DNA of 64,000 bases, taken from positions 1-64,000 of the forward strand of contig JAIRVG010000031.1 in the NCBI GenBank assembly GCA_031253995.1. The letters run 5' to 3'. The notes under the pieces were generated by a model that was not told where the DNA came from, made no database searches, and saw only the letters and a program-made list of their open reading frames with translations. This document shows positions 35,670 through 44,185 of this stretch, piece after piece (within the stretch, counting starts at the first letter, position 1; each line of letters starts with the position of its first letter). Source of the DNA: Paucimonas sp. Its GTDB lineage: Bacteria; Pseudomonadota; Gammaproteobacteria; Pseudomonadales; Pseudomonadaceae. The position numbers and the translations under genes are program-made.

Positions 35670-37615
35670 CAGTGCACCTCCGCAGGTTCACGTTTGCTCA
35701 CGGCCGGCTTGCTCGCGGCCGGGGTTTCCAGCAGGGCGTCGGCCACCAGTTCGGCCAGGTCCTTGATCAGCGGACGGGGTTCGACCACGCCTTCGAGCAT
35801 CGCCGTGCACTGTGGACAACCCACCGCCACCACTTCGGCGCCGGTCTCGCGGATGTCGTCCATGCGCATGTCGGGGATACGCTGCTTGCCGGGGATGTCG
35901 GTGATCGGCGCGCCGCCGCCACCGCCGCAGCAGCGCGAGCGGAAGCCGGAACGTTCCATTTCCTTGACCTCGATGCCGAGGGCACGCAGCACCTGGCGCG
36001 GCGCCTCGTATTCGCCGTTGTAGCGGCCGAGGTAGCACGGGTCGTGATAGGTCACGCTGCCGCCCTTGTGCGCGTCGAGGTTCAGCTTGCCGGCGTCCAG
36101 CAGCTCGGCGATGTAGGTGCTGTGGTGCTGCACCAGGTACTCGCCGCCAAAGGCGCCGTATTCGTTCTTCAGCACATGGAAGCTGTGCGGGTCGCAGGTG
36201 ACGATGCGCTGGAAGCGGTACTTGCCCAACGTCTGGATATTGCGCTTGGCCAGGGTCTGGAAGGTGGCTTCGTCACCCAGGCGGCGGGCGACGTCGCCGC
36301 TGTCGCGTTCTTCCAGGCCGAGCACGGCGAAGTCGACGCCCGAGGCCTTCAGCACCTTGACGAAGGAGCGCAGGGTGCGCTGGTTGCGCATGTCGAAGGC
36401 ACCGTCACCGACCCAGAACAGCACCTCGGTGGATTTCACCTCCGACAGCACGTTCAGGTTCAGGTCGGCAGCCCAGTTCATCCGTCCGCCGGGGTTGAAG
36501 CCGCCCGGGTTGTCGGTGGCGATCAGGTTGTCGAGGACTTCCGCGCCCTTGTTCGGCGTGGCACCCTTTTCCAGGGTCAGGTGGCGGCGCATGTCGACGA
36601 TGGCATCGACGTGCTCGATCATCATCGGGCACTCCTCGACGCAGGCGCGGCAGGTGGTGCACGACCACAGGGTCTCGGCGTCCACCAGGCCGTTGACGAT
36701 CGGCTGGTGCGGATGGCCGCCGTGCTCGCCGATCGGCTTGCCGGGGTACGGGCTGCCGGCGAACTGGGCGTCGGTGCCACCGGCCAGGCCGATGACCATG
36801 TCCTGGATGAGTTTCTTCGGGTTCAGCGGCTGGCCGGCGGCGAAGGCCGGGCACATGGCTTCGCATTTACCGCACTGCACGCAGGCGTCGAAGCCCAGCA
36901 GCTGGTTCCAGGTGAAGTCCTTGGGTTTTTCCACGCCCAGGGGCGCAGAAGGGTCTTCCAGGTCCAGCGGCTTGAGGCCGGTGGAGCGACCGCCGCCGAA
37001 GCGTTCGGCGCGGCGGTGCCAGGCCAGGTGCAGGGCACCGGCGAAGGCGTGTTTCATCGGCCCGCCCCAGGTCATGCCGAGGAACAGCTCCGACACACCC
37101 CAGACCACGCCCAGGCCCAGCAGGCCGACGACGAACCAGCCGCCGAAGCCTTCGGGAAGGATGCCGGCCACCGGCAGGGTGGCGATGAAGAAGGTGGTGG
37201 AGAACACCAGCAGGCTTTTCGGCAGGCGCATCCACGGGCCTTTCGACAGGCGCGAAGGCGGGTCGAGACGGCGCTTGAAGACGAACAGCGCGCCGCAGAA
37301 CATCAGTACCGTGGCGGCCAGCAGGGCGTAGCCGAGGATCTGGCTGCGCAGGCCGAAGCCGTGGACGATGATGGCCAGCACGGCCGAGAGGACGAAGCCG
37401 CCGGCGGTGGCCACGTGGGTCTTGGACATGTACTTGTCGCGTTCCACCACGTGGTGGAGGTCGACCAGGTAGCGCCGCGGCATGGCCAGCAGGCCGGCCA
37501 GCAGGTTGACCGGCGACGGCCGGCCCTGGCGCCACATCCGCACGCGCCGAACGGCGCCGAGCACGGCCAGGCCGAGGGCGGCGAACAGCAGGATGGGGAG
37601 GATAAGGTTCAGCAT
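35669..37615 (-). CDS. dgcB: Dimethylglycine demethylation Fe-S oxidoreductase
   Basis: From ATG 37615 the protein is 648 residues: N-terminal membrane helices (MLNLILPILLFAALGLAVLG and others up to about residue 200), two 4Fe-4S motifs (CVQCGKCEAMCP about 275; CTTCRACVEECP about 350), and C-terminal CCG-type domains with FRSRCCGGGGG. It is the membrane-associated electron-transfer partner of DgcA. The frame is open 30 codons upstream, overlapping dgcA, but the family N-terminus begins at 37615, which leaves a 46-base gap to the dgcA stop. Confidence 0.92.
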   Translation of the reverse strand: MLNLILPILLFAALGLAVLGAVRRVRMWRQGRPSPVNLLAGLLAMPRRYLVDLHHVVERDKYMSKTHVATAGGFVLSAVLAIIVHGFGLRSQILGYALLAATVLMFCGALFVFKRRLDPPSRLSKGPWMRLPKSLLVFSTTFFIATLPVAGILPEGFGGWFVVGLLGLGVVWGVSELFLGMTWGGPMKHAFAGALHLAWHRRAERFGGGRSTGLKPLDLEDPSAPLGVEKPKDFTWNQLLGFDACVQCGKCEAMCPAFAAGQPLNPKKLIQDMVIGLAGGTDAQFAGSPYPGKPIGEHGGHPHQPIVNGLVDAETLWSCTTCRACVEECPMMIEHVDAIVDMRRHLTLEKGATPNKGAEVLDNLIATDNPGGFNPGGRMNWAADLNLNVLSEVKSTEVLFWVGDGAFDMRNQRTLRSFVKVLKASGVDFAVLGLEERDSGDVARRLGDEATFQTLAKRNIQTLGKYRFQRIVTCDPHSFHVLKNEYGAFGGEYLVQHHSTYIAELLDAGKLNLDAHKGGSVTYHDPCYLGRYNGEYEAPRQVLRALGIEVKEMERSGFRSRCCGGGGGAPITDIPGKQRIPDMRMDDIRETGAEVVAVGCPQCTAMLEGVVEPRPLIKDLAELVADALLETPAASKPAVSKREPAEVH

Positions 37616-37661
37616 GGGAAGCTCCCACAGGGTCCGTGCCGCTCTCTCGATCAAGGTCCGA

Positions 37662-39722
37662 TCAGAAGTCCTTGCACAGGCGCAAGGCGTCGTAGATCGC
37701 CGCATGGGTGTTGCGCTGCGCCACGCAGTCGCCGATGCGGTACAGCAGGTAGCCGTCCCCTGCCTGGCCGAGGATCGGCTGCGGCTGGATGGCGAACAGC
37801 GCCTCGACGTCGATCTGGCCCTTGTTGCGCGAACCGTCCTTCAGCGCGTAGTACAGCGCTTCGTCCGGGCGCACGCCGTTCTCGATCACCACCTGGTCGA
37901 CCACCCGCTCTTCCTTGGCCCCGGTGTATTCGTTCTCCAGCACCGCCACCAGCTTGTCGCCCTCGCGGTAGACCTTTTCCAGCATCAGGTCGCCGGTCAT
38001 GATCACTTCCTTGGGGTACATGCTGCGGTAGTAGGTCGGGAACGACGTACCACCGATGGCCACGCCCGGCTTGATGTCGTCGGTGACGATCTCGACCTGG
38101 CTGCCCTTGTCGGCGAGGAAGTCGGCCACCGACATGCCGGTGAACTCGCAGATGGTGTCGTAGACCAGCACGTTCTTGCCCGGCGCAACCTTGCCGTCGA
38201 GCACGTCCCAGCTGCTGACCACCAGCCCTTCGGCGGCGCCCCAGTGTTCGTTCTGCTCCATGAACGGGTGCCCGCCCACCGCCAGCACGACGATGTCCGG
38301 ACGCAGGTCCATGATGGTGTCGGCATCGGCGGCGGTGCCCAGGCGCAGGTCCACCTTCAGGCGGGCCAGCTCCAACTGGTACCAGCGGGTGATACCGGCG
38401 ATCTGGTCGCGCTGCGGCGCCTTGGCGGCGATGGTGATCTGCCCGCCGATCTGGTCCTTCTTCTCGAACAGGGTCACGTCATGACCGCGCTCGGCAGCAA
38501 CCCGCGCCGCTTCCATGCCGGCCGGGCCGGCACCGACGATCACCACCTTGCGCCTGGCTCCGGTGGATTTCTCGATGATGTGCGGCACGCCCATGTATTC
38601 ACGGGAGGTCGCGGCGTTCTGGATGCACAGCACATCCAGGCCCTGGTACTGGCGGTCGATGCAGTAGTTGGCACCGACGCACTGCTTGATCTGGTCCACC
38701 TGGCCCATCTTGATCTTGGCGATCAGGTGCGGGTCGGCGATGTGCGCGCGCGTCATGCCGACCATGTCGACATAGCCGCCTTCGAGGATGCGCGTGGCCT
38801 GGTTCGGGTCCTTGATGTTCTGCGCGTGCAGTACAGGAGCCTTGACCACTTCCTTGATGCCCGCCGCCAGGTGCAGGAACGGCTCCGGCGGATAGCTCAT
38901 GTTGGGGATGACGTTGGCCAGGGTGTTGTGGGTGTCGCAACCCGAGCCGATCACGCCAAAGAAGTCGATCATGCCGGTGGCATCGTAGTACTTGGCGATT
39001 TCCTTCATGTCCTCGTGGCTGAGGCCATCGGGGTGGAATTCGTCACCGCAGATACGCATGCCGACGCAGAAGTCCGGGCCAACCTCGGCCCGCACCGCCT
39101 TGAGCACTTCCAGGCCGAACTTCATGCGGCCTTCGAAGCTGCCGCCCCATTCGTCGGTCCGCTTGTTGACCCGCGGGCTCCAGAACTGGTCGATCATGTG
39201 CTGGTGCACGGCCGACAGCTCGACGCCGTCCAGGCCGCCTTCCTTCGCCCGGCGTGCAGCCTGCGCGTAGTTGCCGATCACCCGCCAGATCTCCTCCGGC
39301 TCGATGGTCTTGCAGGTAGCGCGGTGCACCGGTTCGCGGATGCCGGACGGCGACATCAGGGTTGGCCAGTGGAAACCGTCCCAACGGGAGCGACGGCCCA
39401 TGTGGGTAATCTGGATCATGATCTTGGCGCCATGCTTGTGCATGGCGTCGGCGAGGTTCTGGAAGTGCGGGATGATGCGGTCGGTGGACAGGTTCACCGA
39501 CGACCACCACTGCTGCGGGCTGTCGATGGCGACCACCGAAGAACCGCCGCAGATGGCCAGGCCGATGCCGCCCTTGGCCTTCTCCTCGTAGTACTTCACA
39601 TAGCGCTCGGTGGTCATGCCGCCGTCGGTGGCATAGACCTCGGCGTGCGCGGTACTCAGCACGCGGTTGCGGATGGTCAGTTTGCCGATCTGGATCGGCT
39701 GGAACATAGCTTCGAACGCCAT
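37662..39722 (-). CDS. dgcA: Dimethylglycine dehydrogenase/demethylase flavoprotein
   Basis: The 686-residue enzyme is an Old-Yellow-Enzyme TIM barrel (about 1-370) fused to FAD/NAD Rossmann domains (VVIVGAGPAGMEAARVAAER near residue 393), like trimethylamine and dimethylamine dehydrogenases. Cysteines for a 4Fe-4S cluster are in QCVGANYCIDRQY and LDVLCIQNAA (about 339-365). It demethylates dimethylglycine to sarcosine. It lies between the DUF5943 gene and dgcB in one operon. Confidence 0.94.
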   Translation of the reverse strand: MAFEAMFQPIQIGKLTIRNRVLSTAHAEVYATDGGMTTERYVKYYEEKAKGGIGLAICGGSSVVAIDSPQQWWSSVNLSTDRIIPHFQNLADAMHKHGAKIMIQITHMGRRSRWDGFHWPTLMSPSGIREPVHRATCKTIEPEEIWRVIGNYAQAARRAKEGGLDGVELSAVHQHMIDQFWSPRVNKRTDEWGGSFEGRMKFGLEVLKAVRAEVGPDFCVGMRICGDEFHPDGLSHEDMKEIAKYYDATGMIDFFGVIGSGCDTHNTLANVIPNMSYPPEPFLHLAAGIKEVVKAPVLHAQNIKDPNQATRILEGGYVDMVGMTRAHIADPHLIAKIKMGQVDQIKQCVGANYCIDRQYQGLDVLCIQNAATSREYMGVPHIIEKSTGARRKVVIVGAGPAGMEAARVAAERGHDVTLFEKKDQIGGQITIAAKAPQRDQIAGITRWYQLELARLKVDLRLGTAADADTIMDLRPDIVVLAVGGHPFMEQNEHWGAAEGLVVSSWDVLDGKVAPGKNVLVYDTICEFTGMSVADFLADKGSQVEIVTDDIKPGVAIGGTSFPTYYRSMYPKEVIMTGDLMLEKVYREGDKLVAVLENEYTGAKEERVVDQVVIENGVRPDEALYYALKDGSRNKGQIDVEALFAIQPQPILGQAGDGYLLYRIGDCVAQRNTHAAIYDALRLCKDF

Positions 39723-39739
39723 GGCGCGGGCTCCTCGAC

Positions 39740-40270
39740 TTACAACGGCTTGACGATGAACAGGCCGTCGTCGTGGCCTTCTTCGGATCCGCCATAAACC
39801 TGTTCGGCGACGGTACGGATGCTGCTGCCGCGAGCGGCGAGGATCTGGTCCATGGCGCCGGCGAACCAGCCGGTGAACATGTAGTCCACCTTGCGCCCGA
39901 CCTTGCCGTAGACGTAGACGAAGGCCGAGTGCTCAAGCTTGACGCTGCAGGTGCCTTTATCGAGGTCGATGTCCTGGATCTTGAACAGGCCCCAGCCGCG
40001 CTGGGACAGGCGCTTCATGTAGTGCTCGAACACCGCCACGCCTTCCAGGCCATGGCATTCGGCTTCCTTCTCGCACCAGTGCCAGGCGGACTTGTAGCCG
40101 GCCTTGTAGAGGATCTCGGCGTAGGCGTCGGCGCCCAGCACTTCCTCGATGCCCATGTGGTTGTTGACGAAGAAATGCCGCGGTACGTACAGCATCGGCA
40201 GGGCGTCGCTGGTCCAGACACCGGTCTCGCTGTCGACTTCGATTGGCAATTGCGGGGCGATCTTGGCCAT
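39740..40270 (-). CDS. DUF5943-type small protein of the dgc operon
   Basis: The 176-residue protein MAKIAPQLPIEVDSETGVWT... is a soluble alpha/beta protein with no signal peptide, resembling the DUF5943/4-vinyl-reductase-like family seen upstream of dgcA in betaine-utilising pseudomonads. Conserved-looking features include VPRHFFVNNHMGIEEVLG, SAWHWCEKEAECHG and YMFTGWFAGAMDQILAARGS. A sensor or accessory folding role for dgcA is possible; no catalytic motif is evident. It is 17 bases upstream of dgcA and 75 bases downstream of the dipeptidase-like gene. Confidence 0.8.
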   Translation of the reverse strand: MAKIAPQLPIEVDSETGVWTSDALPMLYVPRHFFVNNHMGIEEVLGADAYAEILYKAGYKSAWHWCEKEAECHGLEGVAVFEHYMKRLSQRGWGLFKIQDIDLDKGTCSVKLEHSAFVYVYGKVGRKVDYMFTGWFAGAMDQILAARGSSIRTVAEQVYGGSEEGHDDGLFIVKPL

Positions 40271-40345
40271 GGAAACTCAACTCCAGAAATTTTTATTGGC
40301 TGCCCCCGCCCTGATGCGGGGGTTGGAAAGAGAGGCTTCGGAGGC

Positions 40346-41323
<978 letters not shown>

Positions 41324-41555
41324 CAGGCAGTCCCCTTTATTGGCAATCCCGCGCCGAATCGTCTGCCGGCGCTATTGGGGGTCAGCATATGCCTCGGGTG
41401 AATGTCGCCCCGATGCAAAAACGACAGGGGAATTGCCGAAAGCGTCAAAGGGCGACAAAGGGTCGCCGGGGCAGGCCCGGAAGCGCCTCCGCCTGCGCTT
41501 GGCGGGGGGATGGGGCTAGTGTCGCAGCCTCTTCAACCACGACAGGAGTCACCCC

Positions 41556-42293
41556 ATGAAAGAGCTGATGGATTTCATCGCCAACCTGCAATTGCCCGAG
41601 GCCGGGCGTCCCTGGCTGCAAACCCCGCCTGAGTCTTCGGCCGAGATCGTCGGCGACAGCGCGGCGGTCGCTGGCGAAAGCCTGGTGTCGTTCGTCTCCG
41701 GCCTGAGCCAGCAGGCCCGCGAAGACGTGCTCAACAGCACCCTGCTGATGCAGCTGGCCGCCAGCAAGATGTACGACAAGGCGACCCAGCGCGAAGAATG
41801 GTTCAAGTTCTACACCGAGGGCCTGGCCCGCCTGGGCTGGACCCTGTCGCACCAGGAGATGCACCTCTACCACCCTAGCCAGCAGAGTTTCACGGTGGAT
41901 GGCGTGGCGCTGGAGATGATCGGTGGCGCGACCGGTGGCAGCGCCTTCAGCTCCGTCGCCCAGCGCACCTTCGAGGCGCTGCGCAAGGAGCCGCATGCGC
42001 TGCGACTGTTCCTCGACAACAGCAACAGCGGCAATGTCGGGACCTTCCAGATCATGCCTTGCGCGCAGAGCGTCACTGGCGAGGTGACGATGCTGCTGAA
42101 CTGCATGCAGGTGGTGCGTAATGTCACGGCCAGGGAGTTCCTGTTCATGACGTTCGGCAAGAACGACCTGCGGATCTACCGGTCCACGCAAACCTCGGTG
42201 CTCAATGTGCAGACCTATGCCCAGGTTCGCCAGGCGGTGATCGCCAAGCTGGGGCAGCATGCCCAGCGGTTCGTGGCTCATCTGAAAATCTGA
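41556..42293 (+). CDS. Hypothetical protein, unknown function
   Basis: The 245-residue protein MKELMDFIANLQLPEAGRPW... has no signal peptide and no membrane segment. The first half is helical (SLVSFVSGLSQQAREDVLNS), the second reads as mixed alpha/beta (HSEQ-like QQSFTVDGVALEMIG, VTMLLNCMQVVRNVT, LRIYRSTQTSVLN). I do not recognise the family with certainty; it resembles small soluble proteins seen beside secreted toxins in pseudomonads. A GGAG ribosome-binding site precedes the ATG. It is divergent from the dipeptidase-like gene and followed by the inverted-repeat element at 42333. Confidence 0.6.
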   Translation: MKELMDFIANLQLPEAGRPWLQTPPESSAEIVGDSAAVAGESLVSFVSGLSQQAREDVLNSTLLMQLAASKMYDKATQREEWFKFYTEGLARLGWTLSHQEMHLYHPSQQSFTVDGVALEMIGGATGGSAFSSVAQRTFEALRKEPHALRLFLDNSNSGNVGTFQIMPCAQSVTGEVTMLLNCMQVVRNVTAREFLFMTFGKNDLRIYRSTQTSVLNVQTYAQVRQAVIAKLGQHAQRFVAHLKI

Positions 42294-42332
42294 GCCGGAC
42301 ACAGAGAACCAGACCGCAAGTGCGCCGCGTCC

Positions 42333-42467
42333 GGCGTGGGAGCGGATTCATCCGCGATTGGGCGCGAAGCGGCCATAAAACCTGAGTCCGCGGTGTGTCA
42401 GGAGAATTCGGGACTCAGGTTTTACGACGGCTTCGCCGCCGATCGCGGATGAATCCGCTCCCACGCC
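42333..42467. repeat. Long inverted-repeat element, copy 2
   Basis: Arms GGCGTGGGAGCGGATTCATC / GATGAATCCGCTCCCACGCC flank a centre with CGGTGTGTCAGG and AATTCGGGACTCAGG, the same centre as copy 1 at 11281-11411. It lies between the convergent ends of the hypothetical gene and the ABC transporter gene. Confidence 0.8.
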
Positions 42468-42517
42468 GTCCCCGTTGAATCAATGGGTTATGTGCTGTTC
42501 TATGAGAGAGAGCGGCT

Positions 42518-44185
42518 TCACGCTGGCTCCAGCCGCCTCTCCAACCCCACCGTCCGCTCGAACAACCCCGCCAGCCCCGCCTGATGGCTGACGGCAATCA
42601 CCGTGCACCCCTGCAATTCCCGCTTGAGCATCTGCAACAGCCCCCGCGCACTGCCCTCGTCCAGCTGGTTGGTCGCTTCGTCCAGGTACAGCGTATCCGG
42701 CTGGAACAACAACGCCCGCGCCACGCCAATACGCTGCTGCTCCCCGCCACTCAGCGCCCGCGACCACTCGCAGGTTTCGTCCAGACACCCCGCCAGCCGC
42801 GCCAGCCCCACCTTGTGCAAAGCCCCCGCCAACCGCGCATCGTTGGGTACCTCCGTGGCCGGATACGCGAGCAACTCCCGCAGCGACATCGTCGCCAGGT
42901 ACGGCTGCTGCGGCAGCAGCAGGCTGCGCCCCGGCGGCAACTGCCATTGCCCGCGGCAATGCGGCCACAACCCCTGCAAGGTACGCAGCAAGGTGGATTT
43001 ACCCAGCCCGCTGCGCCCGTCCAGGCGCACCCACTGCCCCGGCATCACCCGCACTTCCAGCCCTTCCAGCAGCACGCTGCCATCCGGCCGGCACACCGCC
43101 AGCCCTTCGGTGCACAGGCAGGCGCCCTCGGGCGTGTCACGCAGCTGGGCGCGGGTCGCGGCGATGGCCCGCTCGAACTGTTCCAGACGCTGCAACGCCG
43201 CACTCCAGCGCACCAGCTTGGGATACAGCTTGATAAACCAGCTCAGCGACCCCTGCACCGCCGTGAAGGCACTGCGAATCTGCATCAGCCCGCCCAGGGT
43301 AATGGTCTTGGCCAGGAACAGCGGCAAGGCCGCGAACACCGGGATGATCAGGCTGACCCGCTCGAACGCCACGGTGAACAGGCTCAGGTTGCGCTCGCGG
43401 CCCATCAGTTGGCGCCAGTTGTCGGCGATGGCCTGGAAGCGCCCGGCCAGCTGGCGCTTCTCCACCGCCTCGCCGCGGTACAGGGCGATCTGCTCGGCGT
43501 GATCACGCTTGCGCAGCAGGCTGGCACGGAAATCCGCCTCGCGGTGCTCGCGCTCGTAGTTGAGGTCGTGCAGCGGCTTGCCCACCCAGTGGGTGACCAG
43601 GCTGCCCAGCAGCGTGTAGACCAGCACCAGCCACACCAGGTAGCCATCGATGCTGAACGAGGTGCCGAACAGCGTGAAGGTCTGGGTCCCGGACAACTCC
43701 CAGAGAATCACCACGAAGGCCCCCACCTGGGCCAGGTTGATGACGAACGAGGCCGTCAGTTCGACACTCAGGTCGACCATCATGTCCACGTCCTGGGCGA
43801 TACGCTGGTCCGGGTTGTCGGGCTCGTCCCCCAGCCCCAGGCGGTAGAACGCCTGGTCGCCCAGCCACTGGCCGACAAGACGCTCGGTCATCGCCTGGCG
43901 CCAGCGGATCACCAGGCCCTTGCGCAGCCAGTCGAGGTAGACGTAGATCAGCACGTAGCTGCCGATATACAGCGAGTACTGGCCCATCAGCGCGTACAAC
44001 GCCTCGGTATCGAAGGCGCCGAGGGTGTCGTAGAAGGTCTTGCTCCAGGCGTTGATCCAGACGTTGATCTGCACCACCAGCAAGCCCATGCCGATCACCC
44101 CGGCCAGCATCAGCCAGGCCAGCCATTGGCTGCGGCTGCCCCAGAACGGACGGGACAGCCGGTAGAAGCTTCGCAGCGCCTTCAC
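42518..44185 (-). CDS. ABC transporter, permease fused to ATPase (YddA/SbmA-like; FusD-like)
   Basis: The 555-residue half-transporter has about six membrane helices in its first 320 residues (WLAWLMLAGVIGMGLLVVQI, YIGSYVLIYVYLDWL, YLVWLVLVYTLLGSLV) of the SbmA/BacA-like ABC_membrane_2 type. Its C-terminal ATPase has Walker A GRSGLGKST (about 388-397), signature LSGGEQQR (about 477) and Walker B TLYLDEATNQLDE. It starts at GTG 44185, overlapping the M16 gene stop (GTGA). The order sigma factor, receptor, protease, transporter parallels E. coli yddA-yddB-pqqL and the Fus ferredoxin-import system, so it probably imports a released peptide or cofactor. Confidence 0.85.
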   Translation of the reverse strand: MKALRSFYRLSRPFWGSRSQWLAWLMLAGVIGMGLLVVQINVWINAWSKTFYDTLGAFDTEALYALMGQYSLYIGSYVLIYVYLDWLRKGLVIRWRQAMTERLVGQWLGDQAFYRLGLGDEPDNPDQRIAQDVDMMVDLSVELTASFVINLAQVGAFVVILWELSGTQTFTLFGTSFSIDGYLVWLVLVYTLLGSLVTHWVGKPLHDLNYEREHREADFRASLLRKRDHAEQIALYRGEAVEKRQLAGRFQAIADNWRQLMGRERNLSLFTVAFERVSLIIPVFAALPLFLAKTITLGGLMQIRSAFTAVQGSLSWFIKLYPKLVRWSAALQRLEQFERAIAATRAQLRDTPEGACLCTEGLAVCRPDGSVLLEGLEVRVMPGQWVRLDGRSGLGKSTLLRTLQGLWPHCRGQWQLPPGRSLLLPQQPYLATMSLRELLAYPATEVPNDARLAGALHKVGLARLAGCLDETCEWSRALSGGEQQRIGVARALLFQPDTLYLDEATNQLDEGSARGLLQMLKRELQGCTVIAVSHQAGLAGLFERTVGLERRLEPA

